A DNA stretch of 12,075 nt from positions 1-12,075 of the forward strand of contig SZOR01000120.1 of NCBI GenBank assembly GCA_030263275.1, read 5' to 3'. Below, in pieces: positions 5,758 through 12,075 of the stretch (position 1 is the first letter of the stretch; each line of letters begins with the position of its first letter). The notes under the pieces were generated by a model. It was not told where the DNA came from, searched no databases, and worked only from the letters and a program-made list of their open reading frames with translations. The stretch is from DSNY01 sp016861185. GTDB lineage: Bacteria; Pseudomonadota; Gammaproteobacteria; Burkholderiales; Burkholderiaceae_F. The translations under genes were made by a program, and so were the position numbers.

Positions 5758-6918
5758 CTAGACCGCGCCGAGCGCCTGCTCGAGATCGGCGATCAGATCG
5801 TCGATGTCCTCGACGCCGACCGAAAGCCGCACCAGCGAATCGCCGATGCCGAGCTGAGCGCGCACCTCGGCCGGCACCGAAGCGTGCGTCATGATCGCCG
5901 GATGTTCGATCAGGCTTTCGACGCCGCCCAGGCTCTCGGCGAGGATGAAGATCTCGCAGCGCTCGAGAAACCGGCGCGCCTCGGCCTCGCCGCCCTTCAG
6001 GACCATCGTGACCATGCCGCCGCCCGCTCGCATCTGCTGCCGCGCGAGCGCGTGCTGCGGATGGCTCGGCAGCCCCGGATAGATCACGCGCTCGACCTTC
6101 GGATGGCGCTCGAGCCGGCGCGCCACTTCGAGGGCGTTGGCGCAATGCCGCTCCATCCGCAGCGCGAGCGTCTTCAGTCCCCGATTGGCCAGGAAGCAGT
6201 CGAACGGGCTCGGAATCGATCCGACCGCGTTCTGCAGGAACGCGAGCCGCTCGGCCAGATCCGTATCGCCGACGACGACGACCCCGTTGACGAGGTCGGA
6301 GTGGCCGTTCAGATACTTCGTCGCCGAATGCAGCACGATGTCGAAGCCGAACGAGAGCGGCTGCTGCACCCACGGCGAAGCGAAGGTGTTGTCGGCGACG
6401 GTGAGGATGCCGCGGCTGCGCGCGATGACCGCGACCTCGGCCAGGTCGACGAGCTTCAGCAGCGGGTTGCTCGGCGTCTCGACCCAGATCATCCGCGTGT
6501 CGGGCGCAAGCTGCGCTTCGATCTCCGCGCGCGACGCGAAGGTCGAATACGAGAAGCGCAGGTTGGCCGAACGCCGGCGCACGCGCTCGAACAGCCGCCG
6601 CGTTCCGCCATACAGGTCGTCGAGCGCGAGCACGTGACTGCCCGCCTCCAGCAGCTCGAGCACGGTCGCCGCGGCCGCCATGCCCGACGAGAACGCATAC
6701 GCGCTGCGCCCGCCTTCGAGCGCGGCGACCGCCTTTTCGTACGCCCAGCGCGTCGGGTTGTGCGTGCGCGCGTAGTCGAGCCCCTTGTGCACGCCGGGGC
6801 TCGTCTGCGCGTACGTGGAGGTGGCGTAGATCGGCGGGATCACCGCGCCGGTCGAGGGATCGGGATCCTGGCCGGCGTGGATCGCCAGTGTGGCAAAGCG
6901 GAGGTTCTTTTCGGTCAT
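5758..6918 (-). CDS. Cystathionine gamma-lyase (Cys/Met metabolism PLP enzyme)
   Basis: This 386-residue Cys/Met-metabolism PLP enzyme probably cleaves cystathionine to cysteine, 2-oxobutyrate and ammonia in the cytosol. Visible landmarks: LDYARTHNPTR (48-57, Tyr49 and Arg51 at the neighbouring active site), SSGMAA (77-82), DDLYGGT (100-106, Tyr103 stacking on PLP), ADNTFASP (175-182, Asp176) and SATKYLNGHSD with the PLP lysine Lys201. The C-terminal ESLGGVESLIEHPAIMTHAS has Glu338, where gamma-lyases carry Glu and bacterial gamma-synthases usually do not. This and the adjacent CBS gene favour lyase over synthase, although MetB or O-succinylhomoserine activity cannot be excluded. ATG 6918 follows the CBS stop after one base (TGACATG), a coupled operon pair. 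No terminator fits in the 4-bp convergent gap downstream. Confidence 0.93.
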   Translation of the reverse strand: MTEKNLRFATLAIHAGQDPDPSTGAVIPPIYATSTYAQTSPGVHKGLDYARTHNPTRWAYEKAVAALEGGRSAYAFSSGMAAAATVLELLEAGSHVLALDDLYGGTRRLFERVRRRSANLRFSYSTFASRAEIEAQLAPDTRMIWVETPSNPLLKLVDLAEVAVIARSRGILTVADNTFASPWVQQPLSFGFDIVLHSATKYLNGHSDLVNGVVVVGDTDLAERLAFLQNAVGSIPSPFDCFLANRGLKTLALRMERHCANALEVARRLERHPKVERVIYPGLPSHPQHALARQQMRAGGGMVTMVLKGGEAEARRFLERCEIFILAESLGGVESLIEHPAIMTHASVPAEVRAQLGIGDSLVRLSVGVEDIDDLIADLEQALGAV

Positions 6919-6919
6919 G

Positions 6920-8287
6920 TCAGTGTTTTAGCCGTCGGCGCAGGTAGTTCAGCAGATCCATGCGCGTGATCAGGCCGACGAACTGCTCGCCGCGCATCAC
7001 GATCGGCACGAGCCCCTTGTCGAGGATCTCGGTCACGCGCGCAAGCGGCGCATCGGGCTCGATCGTCACCAGCACCGTGCTCATCACGCTCGACACCGGG
7101 TCGCCGAAGCGCTCCGGATCCTTGATCACCGCGTGCAGCAGATCTTCCTCGTCGACGATGCCGACGACGCGCTCGCCGTCGAGCACCGGAAGCTGCGACA
7201 CGTCGTACATCTTGCAGCGGCCGAATGCGGCGAGCAGCGTGTCGTCCGGTCGCACCGTGATCACCGTGCCTTCGGCGTAGCGGCGCGTCATCAGGTCCGT
7301 CAGATCGCCCGCGCTTTGCGAGCCGATGAACCCCTGGTCGCGCATCCAGAAGTCGTTGTACATCTTCGACAGGTACTTCGCGCCGGTGTCGCAGACGAAG
7401 GTGACGACGCGCTCGGGTGCGCTGCGGCTGCGGCAATAGCGCAGCGCCGCAGCGAGCAGCGTGCCCGACGACGAACCCGCGAGGATCCCTTCCTTGCGCA
7501 GCAGGTCGCGCGCGGCGGCGAAGCTCTCGGCGTCGGGAACCGAATACGCCTCGGCGACGCCCGACAGATCCGCGATCGGCGGAACGAAGTCCTCGCCGAT
7601 GCCTTCGACGAGCCACGAGCCCGCCGTGCCGATCTTTCCGGTCTGCACGAAGTCGGCGAGCACGGAGCCCTGCGGATCGGCGAGCACCATCTTCACCTTG
7701 GGCGCGTGCGCGCGGAAGTAGCGCGTGAGCCCGGTCAGCGTGCCGCCGCTGCCGACGCCGCACACGACGGCGTCGAGCCGGTCGCGCATCTGCTCGAGGA
7801 TTTCGGGGCCGGTCGTCCGTTCGTGCGCGAGCGGGTTGGCCGGATTGCCGAACTGGTTCATGTAGACGGAGTTGGGCGTCTTCGCGGCGATCGCCTCGGC
7901 CATGTCCTGGTAGTACTCGGGATGGCCCTTGCCGACGTCCGAGCGCGTCATCACGATCTCCGCGCCGAGCGCGCGCAGATGGAAGATCTTCTCCTGGCTC
8001 ATCTTGTCCGGGATCACGAACAGCGTCCGGTAGCCCTTGGCGAGCCCCACCAGCGCCAGCGCCAGTCCCGTGTTGCCGGCCGTGGCTTCGATGATCGTCC
8101 CGCCGGGCTTGAGCCGACCTTCCCGTTCGGCCGCGTCGATCATCGACACGGCGATGCGGTCCTTGATCGAGCCGCCGGGGTTCTGGTTCTCGAGCTTGAC
8201 GAACAGCTCGCACCGGCCCGTATCGATCCGGGTGATCGGAACCAGCGGCGTGTTGCCGATCAACTGCAGCAGCGGCGACAGCGTCAT
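6920..8287 (-). CDS. Cystathionine beta-synthase with C-terminal CBS domain pair
   Basis: This enzyme condenses serine with homocysteine to cystathionine, the first step of reverse transsulfuration. The 455-residue protein has a type-II fold PLP core (about 1-320): NPGGSIKDR with the PLP lysine Lys42, EATAGNTG (67-74, substrate loop), GVGSGGT (177-183, phosphate loop) and EGIGEDFVP (228-236), a block typical of CBS rather than cysteine synthase. Two CBS (Bateman) motifs follow at about 330-390 and 398-450 (LPVLDGERVVGIVDEEDLL and VPIVMRGEQFVGLITRMDLL); in related enzymes this pair can bind adenosyl ligands. The N-terminal heme domain of animal CBS is absent. ATG 8287 has GGAGG (8293-8297) 5 nt upstream. 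Weak TTGGCG (8323-8328) and TACGCG hexamers, 17 bp apart, may form a promoter in the 42-bp gap after the transporter. Confidence 0.95.
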   Translation of the reverse strand: MTLSPLLQLIGNTPLVPITRIDTGRCELFVKLENQNPGGSIKDRIAVSMIDAAEREGRLKPGGTIIEATAGNTGLALALVGLAKGYRTLFVIPDKMSQEKIFHLRALGAEIVMTRSDVGKGHPEYYQDMAEAIAAKTPNSVYMNQFGNPANPLAHERTTGPEILEQMRDRLDAVVCGVGSGGTLTGLTRYFRAHAPKVKMVLADPQGSVLADFVQTGKIGTAGSWLVEGIGEDFVPPIADLSGVAEAYSVPDAESFAAARDLLRKEGILAGSSSGTLLAAALRYCRSRSAPERVVTFVCDTGAKYLSKMYNDFWMRDQGFIGSQSAGDLTDLMTRRYAEGTVITVRPDDTLLAAFGRCKMYDVSQLPVLDGERVVGIVDEEDLLHAVIKDPERFGDPVSSVMSTVLVTIEPDAPLARVTEILDKGLVPIVMRGEQFVGLITRMDLLNYLRRRLKH

Positions 8288-8329
8288 GCTTTCCTCCCGC
8301 GCGTAGCGATGTAGTTTGCCACCGCCAAT

Positions 8330-9217
8330 CTACCGCCGGCCCGCGAGATGGATGCCCGCGACGATCAGCAGCAGCCCGGCCAGGTGGTACGTGCGCGGCA
8401 GTTCGCCGAGGATCAGCGCCGACAGGATGCCGGCGAACACCGGCGTCAGATTGGCGAAGTACACGGGAACGACTGCGCCGACGCGCGCCACGCCGTGATC
8501 CCACGCGTAATACGCGACGATCGACGGCAGCAGCGCGACGTACAACATCACCGCAATGACCGTCGGGCTCCAGTGAATCACCGCGGAACTCAACGCGCTC
8601 TCGGCGAGCGCAAACGGCGCGATCGCGACGACGCCGAAGGCCATCTGCGCCGCCAGAAACGGGGCGAACGGCAACTCGGGCCGGCGCTTGCGCAGCAGCC
8701 ACGTGTACAGCGTCCAGGTCAGGTTCGCCGCGAGCATGATCAGATCGCCTGCGACGAAGGACAGCGCGAGCAGGTTGGCCGGATCGCCGCGCGCGAGCAC
8801 CGCCAGCACGCCCGCGAGCGAGACGCCCGCGCCGATCCATTGCGCGCGGCGCGTCGGCTCGCCGAAAAAGAGCGCGCCGGTCGCCAGCACGAACACCGGC
8901 GTGGACGCCGCGATCAGCGTGACATTCACCGCGGTCGAGGTCTGCACCGCGAGGTACTGGAACGAGTTGTAGCAGCCCACACCGAGCACGCCGATCAGCG
9001 CGACCTCTTTCCACTGCGCGCGCAAGGCCGGTGTGTGCGTGCGCAGCGCGGACCACGCGAACGGCAGGAAGATCGCGAGCGCGATCACCCAGCGAGCGAG
9101 CGAAAGCGCAAGCGGCGGCACCTGTCCCACGAGCAGCCGCGCGAAAACCGCGTTGCCCGCCCAGAACAGCGGCGGCAGCGTCAGCAGGAACGCGGTGCGG
9201 GGATCGATGCGCTGCAC
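8330..9217 (-). CDS. EamA/DMT-family transporter
   Basis: This 295-residue drug/metabolite transporter of the EamA type has ten predicted membrane helices in two five-helix halves. The first repeat starts PRTAFLLTLPPLFWAGNAVFARLL. It includes GCYNSFQYLAVQTSTAVNVTLIAASTP before a FFGEPTRRAQWIGAGVSLAGVL end. The second starts near FVAGDLIMLAANLTWTLYTWLLRKR. It ends with VPVYFANLTPVFAGILSALILGELP and HLAGLLLIVAGIHLAGRR. Such proteins usually export amino acids or related metabolites across the inner membrane; the substrate cannot be read from the sequence. The start is GTG 9215-9217. The frame stays open upstream to a stop at 9299 but contains no other start codon, and no clear Shine-Dalgarno is seen. 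The gene is divergent from kynB and 42 bp ahead of the CBS gene. Confidence 0.93.
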   Translation of the reverse strand: MQRIDPRTAFLLTLPPLFWAGNAVFARLLVGQVPPLALSLARWVIALAIFLPFAWSALRTHTPALRAQWKEVALIGVLGVGCYNSFQYLAVQTSTAVNVTLIAASTPVFVLATGALFFGEPTRRAQWIGAGVSLAGVLAVLARGDPANLLALSFVAGDLIMLAANLTWTLYTWLLRKRRPELPFAPFLAAQMAFGVVAIAPFALAESALSSAVIHWSPTVIAVMLYVALLPSIVAYYAWDHGVARVGAVVPVYFANLTPVFAGILSALILGELPRTYHLAGLLLIVAGIHLAGRR

Positions 9218-9229
9218 GGAGAGGTGCCG

Positions 9230-9257
9230 CTCGCGGCTCGCGGCTCGCGGCTCGCGG
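9230..9257. repeat. Tandem heptamer repeat, four copies of CTCGCGG
   Basis: Four perfect head-to-tail copies of CTCGCGG (CCGCGAG on the other strand) lie in the 95-bp divergent spacer, 13 bp before the transporter start and 55 bp before kynB. The unit is not a multiple of three and lies outside the coding regions. Copy-number change would alter spacing in a promoter region. Confidence 0.9.
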
Positions 9258-9299
9258 CGAAGATCGCATATCGGGAAGCGCGCGAAGCATACCCAAGCC

Positions 9300-9305
9300 T
9301 AGAAT
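9300..9305 (+). promoter_or_regulatory. Possible -10 element (TAGAAT) for kynB, leaderless mRNA
   Basis: TAGAAT ends 7 nt before the kynB ATG, so transcription would start at or beside the start codon. No Shine-Dalgarno precedes that ATG, consistent with a leaderless transcript. The region 17 bp further upstream (AGCGCG at 9277-9282) does not resemble a -35 box, so an activator may be needed if the promoter is real. Confidence 0.45.
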
Positions 9306-9312
9306 CCGGCCG

Positions 9313-9939
9313 ATGCGCGTCCTGTACGACATCTCGCCGAGCGTGGCGCCGGGCTTTCCGGTCTTCCCGGGCGATACGTCGTTCGCGTTTCGTTGGACCT
9401 GGAAGCTCGGCCAGGACTGCCCGGTCAACGTGTCGGAGATCACGATGTCGCCGCACACGGGCGCGCACACCGATGCGCCGCTGCATTACGACGACGCCGG
9501 CGCCTCGATCGGCGAGGTCCCGCTCGATCCCTATCTCGGCCCCTGCCGCGTGATCCACGCGATCGGCGTCGGACCGCTGGTCGAGCAGCGGCACGTCGAG
9601 CACCGCCTGCGCGACGCGCCCCCGCGCGTGCTCGTCCGAACGTACGAACGGGCGCCGGTCGACGCGTGGGATCCCGCCTTCACGGCGTTCGCACCGGCGA
9701 CGATCGACCTGCTGCACGCGCACGGCGTGAGGCTCGTCGGCATCGACACGCCGTCGCTCGACCCGGAGACGAGCAAGACGCTCGACAGCCATCAGCGCGT
9801 GCGCGCGCACGGCATGGCGGTCCTCGAAGGCATCGTGCTCGACGCCGTGCCCGAAGGCGACTACGAGCTGATCGCGCTGCCGCTGAAGTGGAAGGGGCTC
9901 GACGCCTCGCCGGTGCGCGCGGTGCTGCGCGCGCTCTAG
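9313..9939 (+). CDS. kynB: Kynurenine formamidase (arylformamidase) KynB
   Basis: KynB hydrolyses N-formyl-L-kynurenine to kynurenine and formate, step two of tryptophan degradation to anthranilate. The 208-residue protein is of the metal-dependent cyclase/KynB family. The metal-binding HTGAHTDAPLHY block (48-59) supplies His48, His52 and Asp54, with His58 nearby. GIDTPSLDPETSKTLDSH (143-160, His160) and GMAVLEGI (167-174, Glu172) are the other active-site blocks. It starts MRVLYDISPSVAPGFPVFPGDT, as in other KynBs, so ATG 9313 is chosen although the frame is open further upstream through the heptamer repeat. There is no Shine-Dalgarno. It is first in a kynB-kynU-kynA cluster and is followed by a hairpin repeat. 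I see no KynR-type regulator beside it; the divergent gene is a transporter. Confidence 0.95.
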   Translation: MRVLYDISPSVAPGFPVFPGDTSFAFRWTWKLGQDCPVNVSEITMSPHTGAHTDAPLHYDDAGASIGEVPLDPYLGPCRVIHAIGVGPLVEQRHVEHRLRDAPPRVLVRTYERAPVDAWDPAFTAFAPATIDLLHAHGVRLVGIDTPSLDPETSKTLDSHQRVRAHGMAVLEGIVLDAVPEGDYELIALPLKWKGLDASPVRAVLRAL

Positions 9940-9970
9940 CGTCGACCGCAGGGGATAAGACCGGATTCCA

Positions 9971-10037
9971 CACGGAGACACAGAGAACACGGAGAGCAAG
10001 ACTTGATGGTTTTCTCGGTGTTCTCTGTGTCTCGGTG
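9971..10037. repeat. Long hairpin repeat, copy 1 (kynB-kynU spacer)
   Basis: Two 25-nt arms (9971-9995 and 10013-10037) are complementary at 23 of 25 positions around a 17-nt spacer. One arm is GA-rich (contains GAGACACAGAGAACAC), the other CT-rich. It begins 31 bp after the kynB stop and ends 10 bp before the kynU ATG. The GGTGG at its right edge (10034-10038) is the nearest thing to a ribosome site for kynU. It is related to the element at 11336-11400. There is no T-tract, so it is not an ordinary terminator. Confidence 0.9.
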
Positions 10038-10047
10038 GTAAACAGCA

Positions 10048-11325
10048 ATGGTTCTGACGAGAGACGACTGCACTGCACGCGACGCCGCCGATCCGCTGGC
10101 GCCGCATCGCAACGCGTTCGCGCTGCCGGACGGCGTGATCTATCTCGACGGCAACTCGCTCGGCGCACTGCCGCGCGCGACCGCGGCGCGTCTGCGCGAA
10201 GTCGTCGAGCGCGAATGGGGCGAAGGTCTGATCCGTTCGTGGAACTCGGCCGGCTGGATCGACGCGCCGCGGCGCGTCGGTGCCAAGATCGCGCGGCTGG
10301 TCGGCGCGCAGGCGAACGAGCTGATCTGCGCCGATTCGACCTCGATCAACCTGTTCAAGGTGCTCGCGGGCGCGCTCGCGCTGCAGGCCGCGCGCCCGCG
10401 GGTATCGACGAACGAGCGGCGGGTGATCCTGACCGAGCGCAGCAACTTCCCGACCGACCTGTACATGGCGCAGGGTCTGGCGGACCTGCTCGGCGGCCGC
10501 CACGAGCTGAAGCTCGTCGAGTTCGACGAGGTCGCCGCGGCAATCGACGAACGCGTGGCGGTGCTGATGCTGACGCACGTCAACTACCGCACGGGCGCGA
10601 TGCACGACATGGCCGCGCTGACGCGGCGCGCGCACGACGCGGGCGCGCTGGCGATCTGGGACCTCGCGCACTCGGCCGGCGCGGTGCCGGTCGATCTGAA
10701 CGCCGCGGGCGCCGACTTCGCGGTCGGCTGCGGCTACAAATACCTGAACGGCGGCCCCGGCGCGCCGGCTTTCGCATTCGTCGCCGAGCGGCACCTCGCG
10801 GCGCTGGCCGACCGCACATTCGCGCAGCCGCTGTCGGGCTGGATCGGCCATCGGGCGCCGTTCGACTTCGATCCCGACTACGCGCCGGCACAAGGCATCG
10901 ATCGCTTCGCCGTCGGCACGCCCTCGATCCTCGCGCTCGCCGCGCTCGACTGCGGCGTGGAGACCGTGCTCGCGGCCGGCATCGACGCGCTGCGCGCCAA
11001 GTCGGTCGCACTGACCGAGCTCTTCATCGCGCTTGTCGAGCAACGTTGCGCGGGGCTGGGCCTTGCGCTCGCATCACCGCGCGACGCGCAGCCGCGCGGC
11101 AGCCAGGTCTCGTTCGCGCACGAGCACGCGTGGCCGGTGATGCAGGCGCTGATCGCACGCGGCGTGATCGGCGATTTCCGTGCGCCGGACATCCTGCGCT
11201 TCGGCTTCGCACCGCTGTACGTGCGCTTCGTCGACGTCTGGGATGCGGCCGAAGCGTTGCGCGACATCCTCGCCACCCGCGCGTGGGACCGGCCCGAGTT
11301 CAAGCAGCGCAAGACGGTCACATGA
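10048..11325 (+). CDS. kynU: Kynureninase KynU
   Basis: This PLP enzyme cleaves kynurenine to anthranilate and alanine in the cytosol. The 425-residue protein is slightly longer than typical bacterial kynureninases. Landmarks are YLDGNSLGALP (32-42), the EREWGEGLIRSWNSAGW region (54-70), ADSTSINLFK (95-104, PLP phosphate contacts) and THVNYRTGAMHD (176-187). Then come IWDLAHSAGA (203-212, Asp205 and His208) and GCGYKYLNGGPGAPAF with the PLP lysine Lys231 after Tyr230. The C-terminal half has the FAVGTPSILALAAL and SQVSFAHEHA blocks and GDFRAPDILRFGFAPLYVRF. ATG 10048 starts directly after repeat copy 1. The stop at 11325 is followed within 11 bp by repeat copy 2. It lies between kynB and kynA, both on the same strand. 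Confidence 0.97.
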   Translation: MVLTRDDCTARDAADPLAPHRNAFALPDGVIYLDGNSLGALPRATAARLREVVEREWGEGLIRSWNSAGWIDAPRRVGAKIARLVGAQANELICADSTSINLFKVLAGALALQAARPRVSTNERRVILTERSNFPTDLYMAQGLADLLGGRHELKLVEFDEVAAAIDERVAVLMLTHVNYRTGAMHDMAALTRRAHDAGALAIWDLAHSAGAVPVDLNAAGADFAVGCGYKYLNGGPGAPAFAFVAERHLAALADRTFAQPLSGWIGHRAPFDFDPDYAPAQGIDRFAVGTPSILALAALDCGVETVLAAGIDALRAKSVALTELFIALVEQRCAGLGLALASPRDAQPRGSQVSFAHEHAWPVMQALIARGVIGDFRAPDILRFGFAPLYVRFVDVWDAAEALRDILATRAWDRPEFKQRKTVT

Positions 11326-11335
11326 CGAAACCCAC

Positions 11336-11400
11336 CACCGAGACACCGAGAACGCCGAGAAAAGCACTCCGTCTTTCTCCGTGCTCTCTGCGTCTCTGTG
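11336..11400. repeat. Long hairpin repeat, copy 2 (kynU-kynA spacer)
   Basis: Two 27-nt arms (11336-11362 and 11374-11400) are complementary at 21 of 27 positions around an 11-nt spacer. The left arm matches the left arm of the 9971-10037 element at 21 of 25 positions, while the central spacer differs in length and sequence. It starts 11 bp after the kynU stop and ends 26 bp before the kynA ATG. Its arms are more diverged from each other than in copy 1, suggesting an older insertion. Confidence 0.88.
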
Positions 11401-11426
11401 GTTAACCAAGTTCCTTTCGCCGAGCG

Positions 11427-12075
11427 ATGACGAATCGACAACACGACACCCCGCCCGATCCCGCCGAGTTCGGCGCGCGGATGGACTGCGCAGGCAGCAT
11501 GACCTACGGCGACTATCTGCAGCTCGACGCGATCCTGTCGGCGCAGAAGCCGCTGTCGCCGGATCCGAACGAGTGGCTGTTCATCATCCAGCACCAGACG
11601 AGCGAGCTGTGGATGAAGCTCATGCTGATCGAGCTGCGCGGCGCGCGCGAGGCGATCCGCGGCGACCAGCTCCCGCCGGCCTTCAAGATGCTCGCGCGGG
11701 TGTCGCGGATCATGGAACAGCTCGTGCACGCGTGGGACGTGCTGTCGACGCTGACGCCGTCCGAGTACAGCGCGATTCGCCCGTTTCTCGGCTCCAGTTC
11801 GGGCTTTCAGTCGTGGCAGTACCGCGAGATCGAGTACATCCTGGGCAACAAGAACGCCGCGATGCTCAAGCCGCATGCGCATCGCGCCGATATCCAGGCT
11901 GAGCTGGAGCGGGCGCTCGCCGCGCCGTCGCTGTACGACGAGTCGATCCGGCTGCTCGCGCGCGGCGGCTTCGCGATCGACGCCGCCGTGCTCGGGCGCG
12001 ACCTGCGCGAGCCGCACGCGTTTTCGGAGTCGGTCGAGCAGGCCTGGCTCGCGGTCTACCGTGCGCCGCGCGAGC
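11427..12075 (+). CDS. kynA: Tryptophan 2,3-dioxygenase KynA (3' end beyond window)
   Basis: This heme enzyme opens the indole ring of tryptophan to give N-formylkynurenine, the first and committed step of the pathway. The window shows 216 codons of a protein that is usually about 280-300 residues. The N-terminal part has MTYGDYLQLDAILSAQKPLS (25-44) and EWLFIIQHQTSELWMK (49-64). Phe52 and His56 correspond to Phe51 and His55 of the Xanthomonas enzyme. Tyr114 and Arg118 keep the spacing of its Tyr113 and Arg117 substrate residues. SSSGFQSWQYREIEYILGNK (123-142) is the next conserved block. The heme-ligating histidine (near 240) would lie past the right edge. ATG 11427 is 101 bp after the kynU stop, behind repeat copy 2; the ribosome site is weak. 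No frame disruption is visible. Confidence 0.96.
   Translation, partial: MTNRQHDTPPDPAEFGARMDCAGSMTYGDYLQLDAILSAQKPLSPDPNEWLFIIQHQTSELWMKLMLIELRGAREAIRGDQLPPAFKMLARVSRIMEQLVHAWDVLSTLTPSEYSAIRPFLGSSSGFQSWQYREIEYILGNKNAAMLKPHAHRADIQAELERALAAPSLYDESIRLLARGGFAIDAAVLGRDLREPHAFSESVEQAWLAVYRAPRE

Noticed and set aside
9230..9257. Heptamer array considered as a CRISPR-like array
   Set aside because: Units are 7 bp, head-to-tail, with no spacers and no cas genes nearby.
6915..9470. An 851-codon open frame on the - strand
   Set aside because: An out-of-frame shadow of the CBS and transporter genes, which have full sets of family motifs in their own frames.
9971..10037. Hairpin between kynB and kynU considered as an intrinsic terminator
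   Set aside because: The arms are long and not GC-clustered, the spacer is 17 nt, and no T-tract follows on either strand.
9181..11043. A 620-codon open frame on the - strand opposite kynB and kynU
   Set aside because: Antisense shadow of two clearly recognised genes. It even reads through the hairpin repeat, which is not expected of a protein-coding gene.
9393..11405. A 670-codon + strand open frame overlapping kynB and kynU
   Set aside because: Arg-rich out-of-frame reading that crosses both genes and both hairpin repeats.

Overview
The window is about 12 kb of very GC-rich chromosome with strong G/C preference at third codon positions and short spacers. Its gene set (kynB-kynU-kynA order, a PEP-CTERM protein, a lemA-TPM-TPM cluster, a CBS/CGL pair) suggests a free-living proteobacterium, most likely a betaproteobacterium near Burkholderiales or Rhodocyclales. 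A GC-rich gammaproteobacterium is not excluded. I see no tRNA or rRNA, transposase, integrase or CRISPR array.

Layout. Bases 1-118 hold what looks like the membrane-spanning tail of a + strand protein with no clean stop. Bases 119-1621 (- strand) encode msrA followed by a short, leaderless-type ApbE flavin transferase. Bases 1763-2305 (- strand) encode a small secreted PEP-CTERM protein with its own terminator and a near-consensus sigma-54 promoter. Bases 2511-4987 (- strand) hold a DUF1992 gene, then lemA and two TPM-domain genes in a tightly coupled cluster. Bases 5058-5222 are a dense cluster of hairpins that ends 3 nt before the start of a flavin reductase (5223-5753, +). Bases 5758-8287 (- strand) are a reverse-transsulfuration pair, cystathionine beta-synthase then cystathionine gamma-lyase. 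Bases 8330-9217 (- strand) encode an EamA/DMT transporter. It is divergent from kynB (9313), kynU (10048) and kynA (11427, cut by the right edge), the kynurenine branch of tryptophan degradation to anthranilate.

How the genes work together. KynA, KynB and KynU form one pathway: tryptophan to N-formylkynurenine, to kynurenine, to anthranilate plus alanine. CBS and CGL form another: homocysteine plus serine to cystathionine, then to cysteine. LemA and the two TPM proteins form an envelope module of unsettled function. MsrA, ApbE and the flavin reductase share only a loose redox/flavin theme.

The less ordinary content lies between genes: (i) the sigma-54-type promoter of the PEP-CTERM gene; (ii) two related long-hairpin repeats, one in each spacer of the kyn cluster; (iii) the hairpin mosaic before the flavin reductase, with recurring TGC loops and mutually exclusive pairings; (iv) a four-copy heptamer tandem repeat in the divergent transporter/kynB promoter region. 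I did not find a clearly new multi-gene system. The genes belong to recognised families, and the novelty candidates are regulatory or repeat elements.
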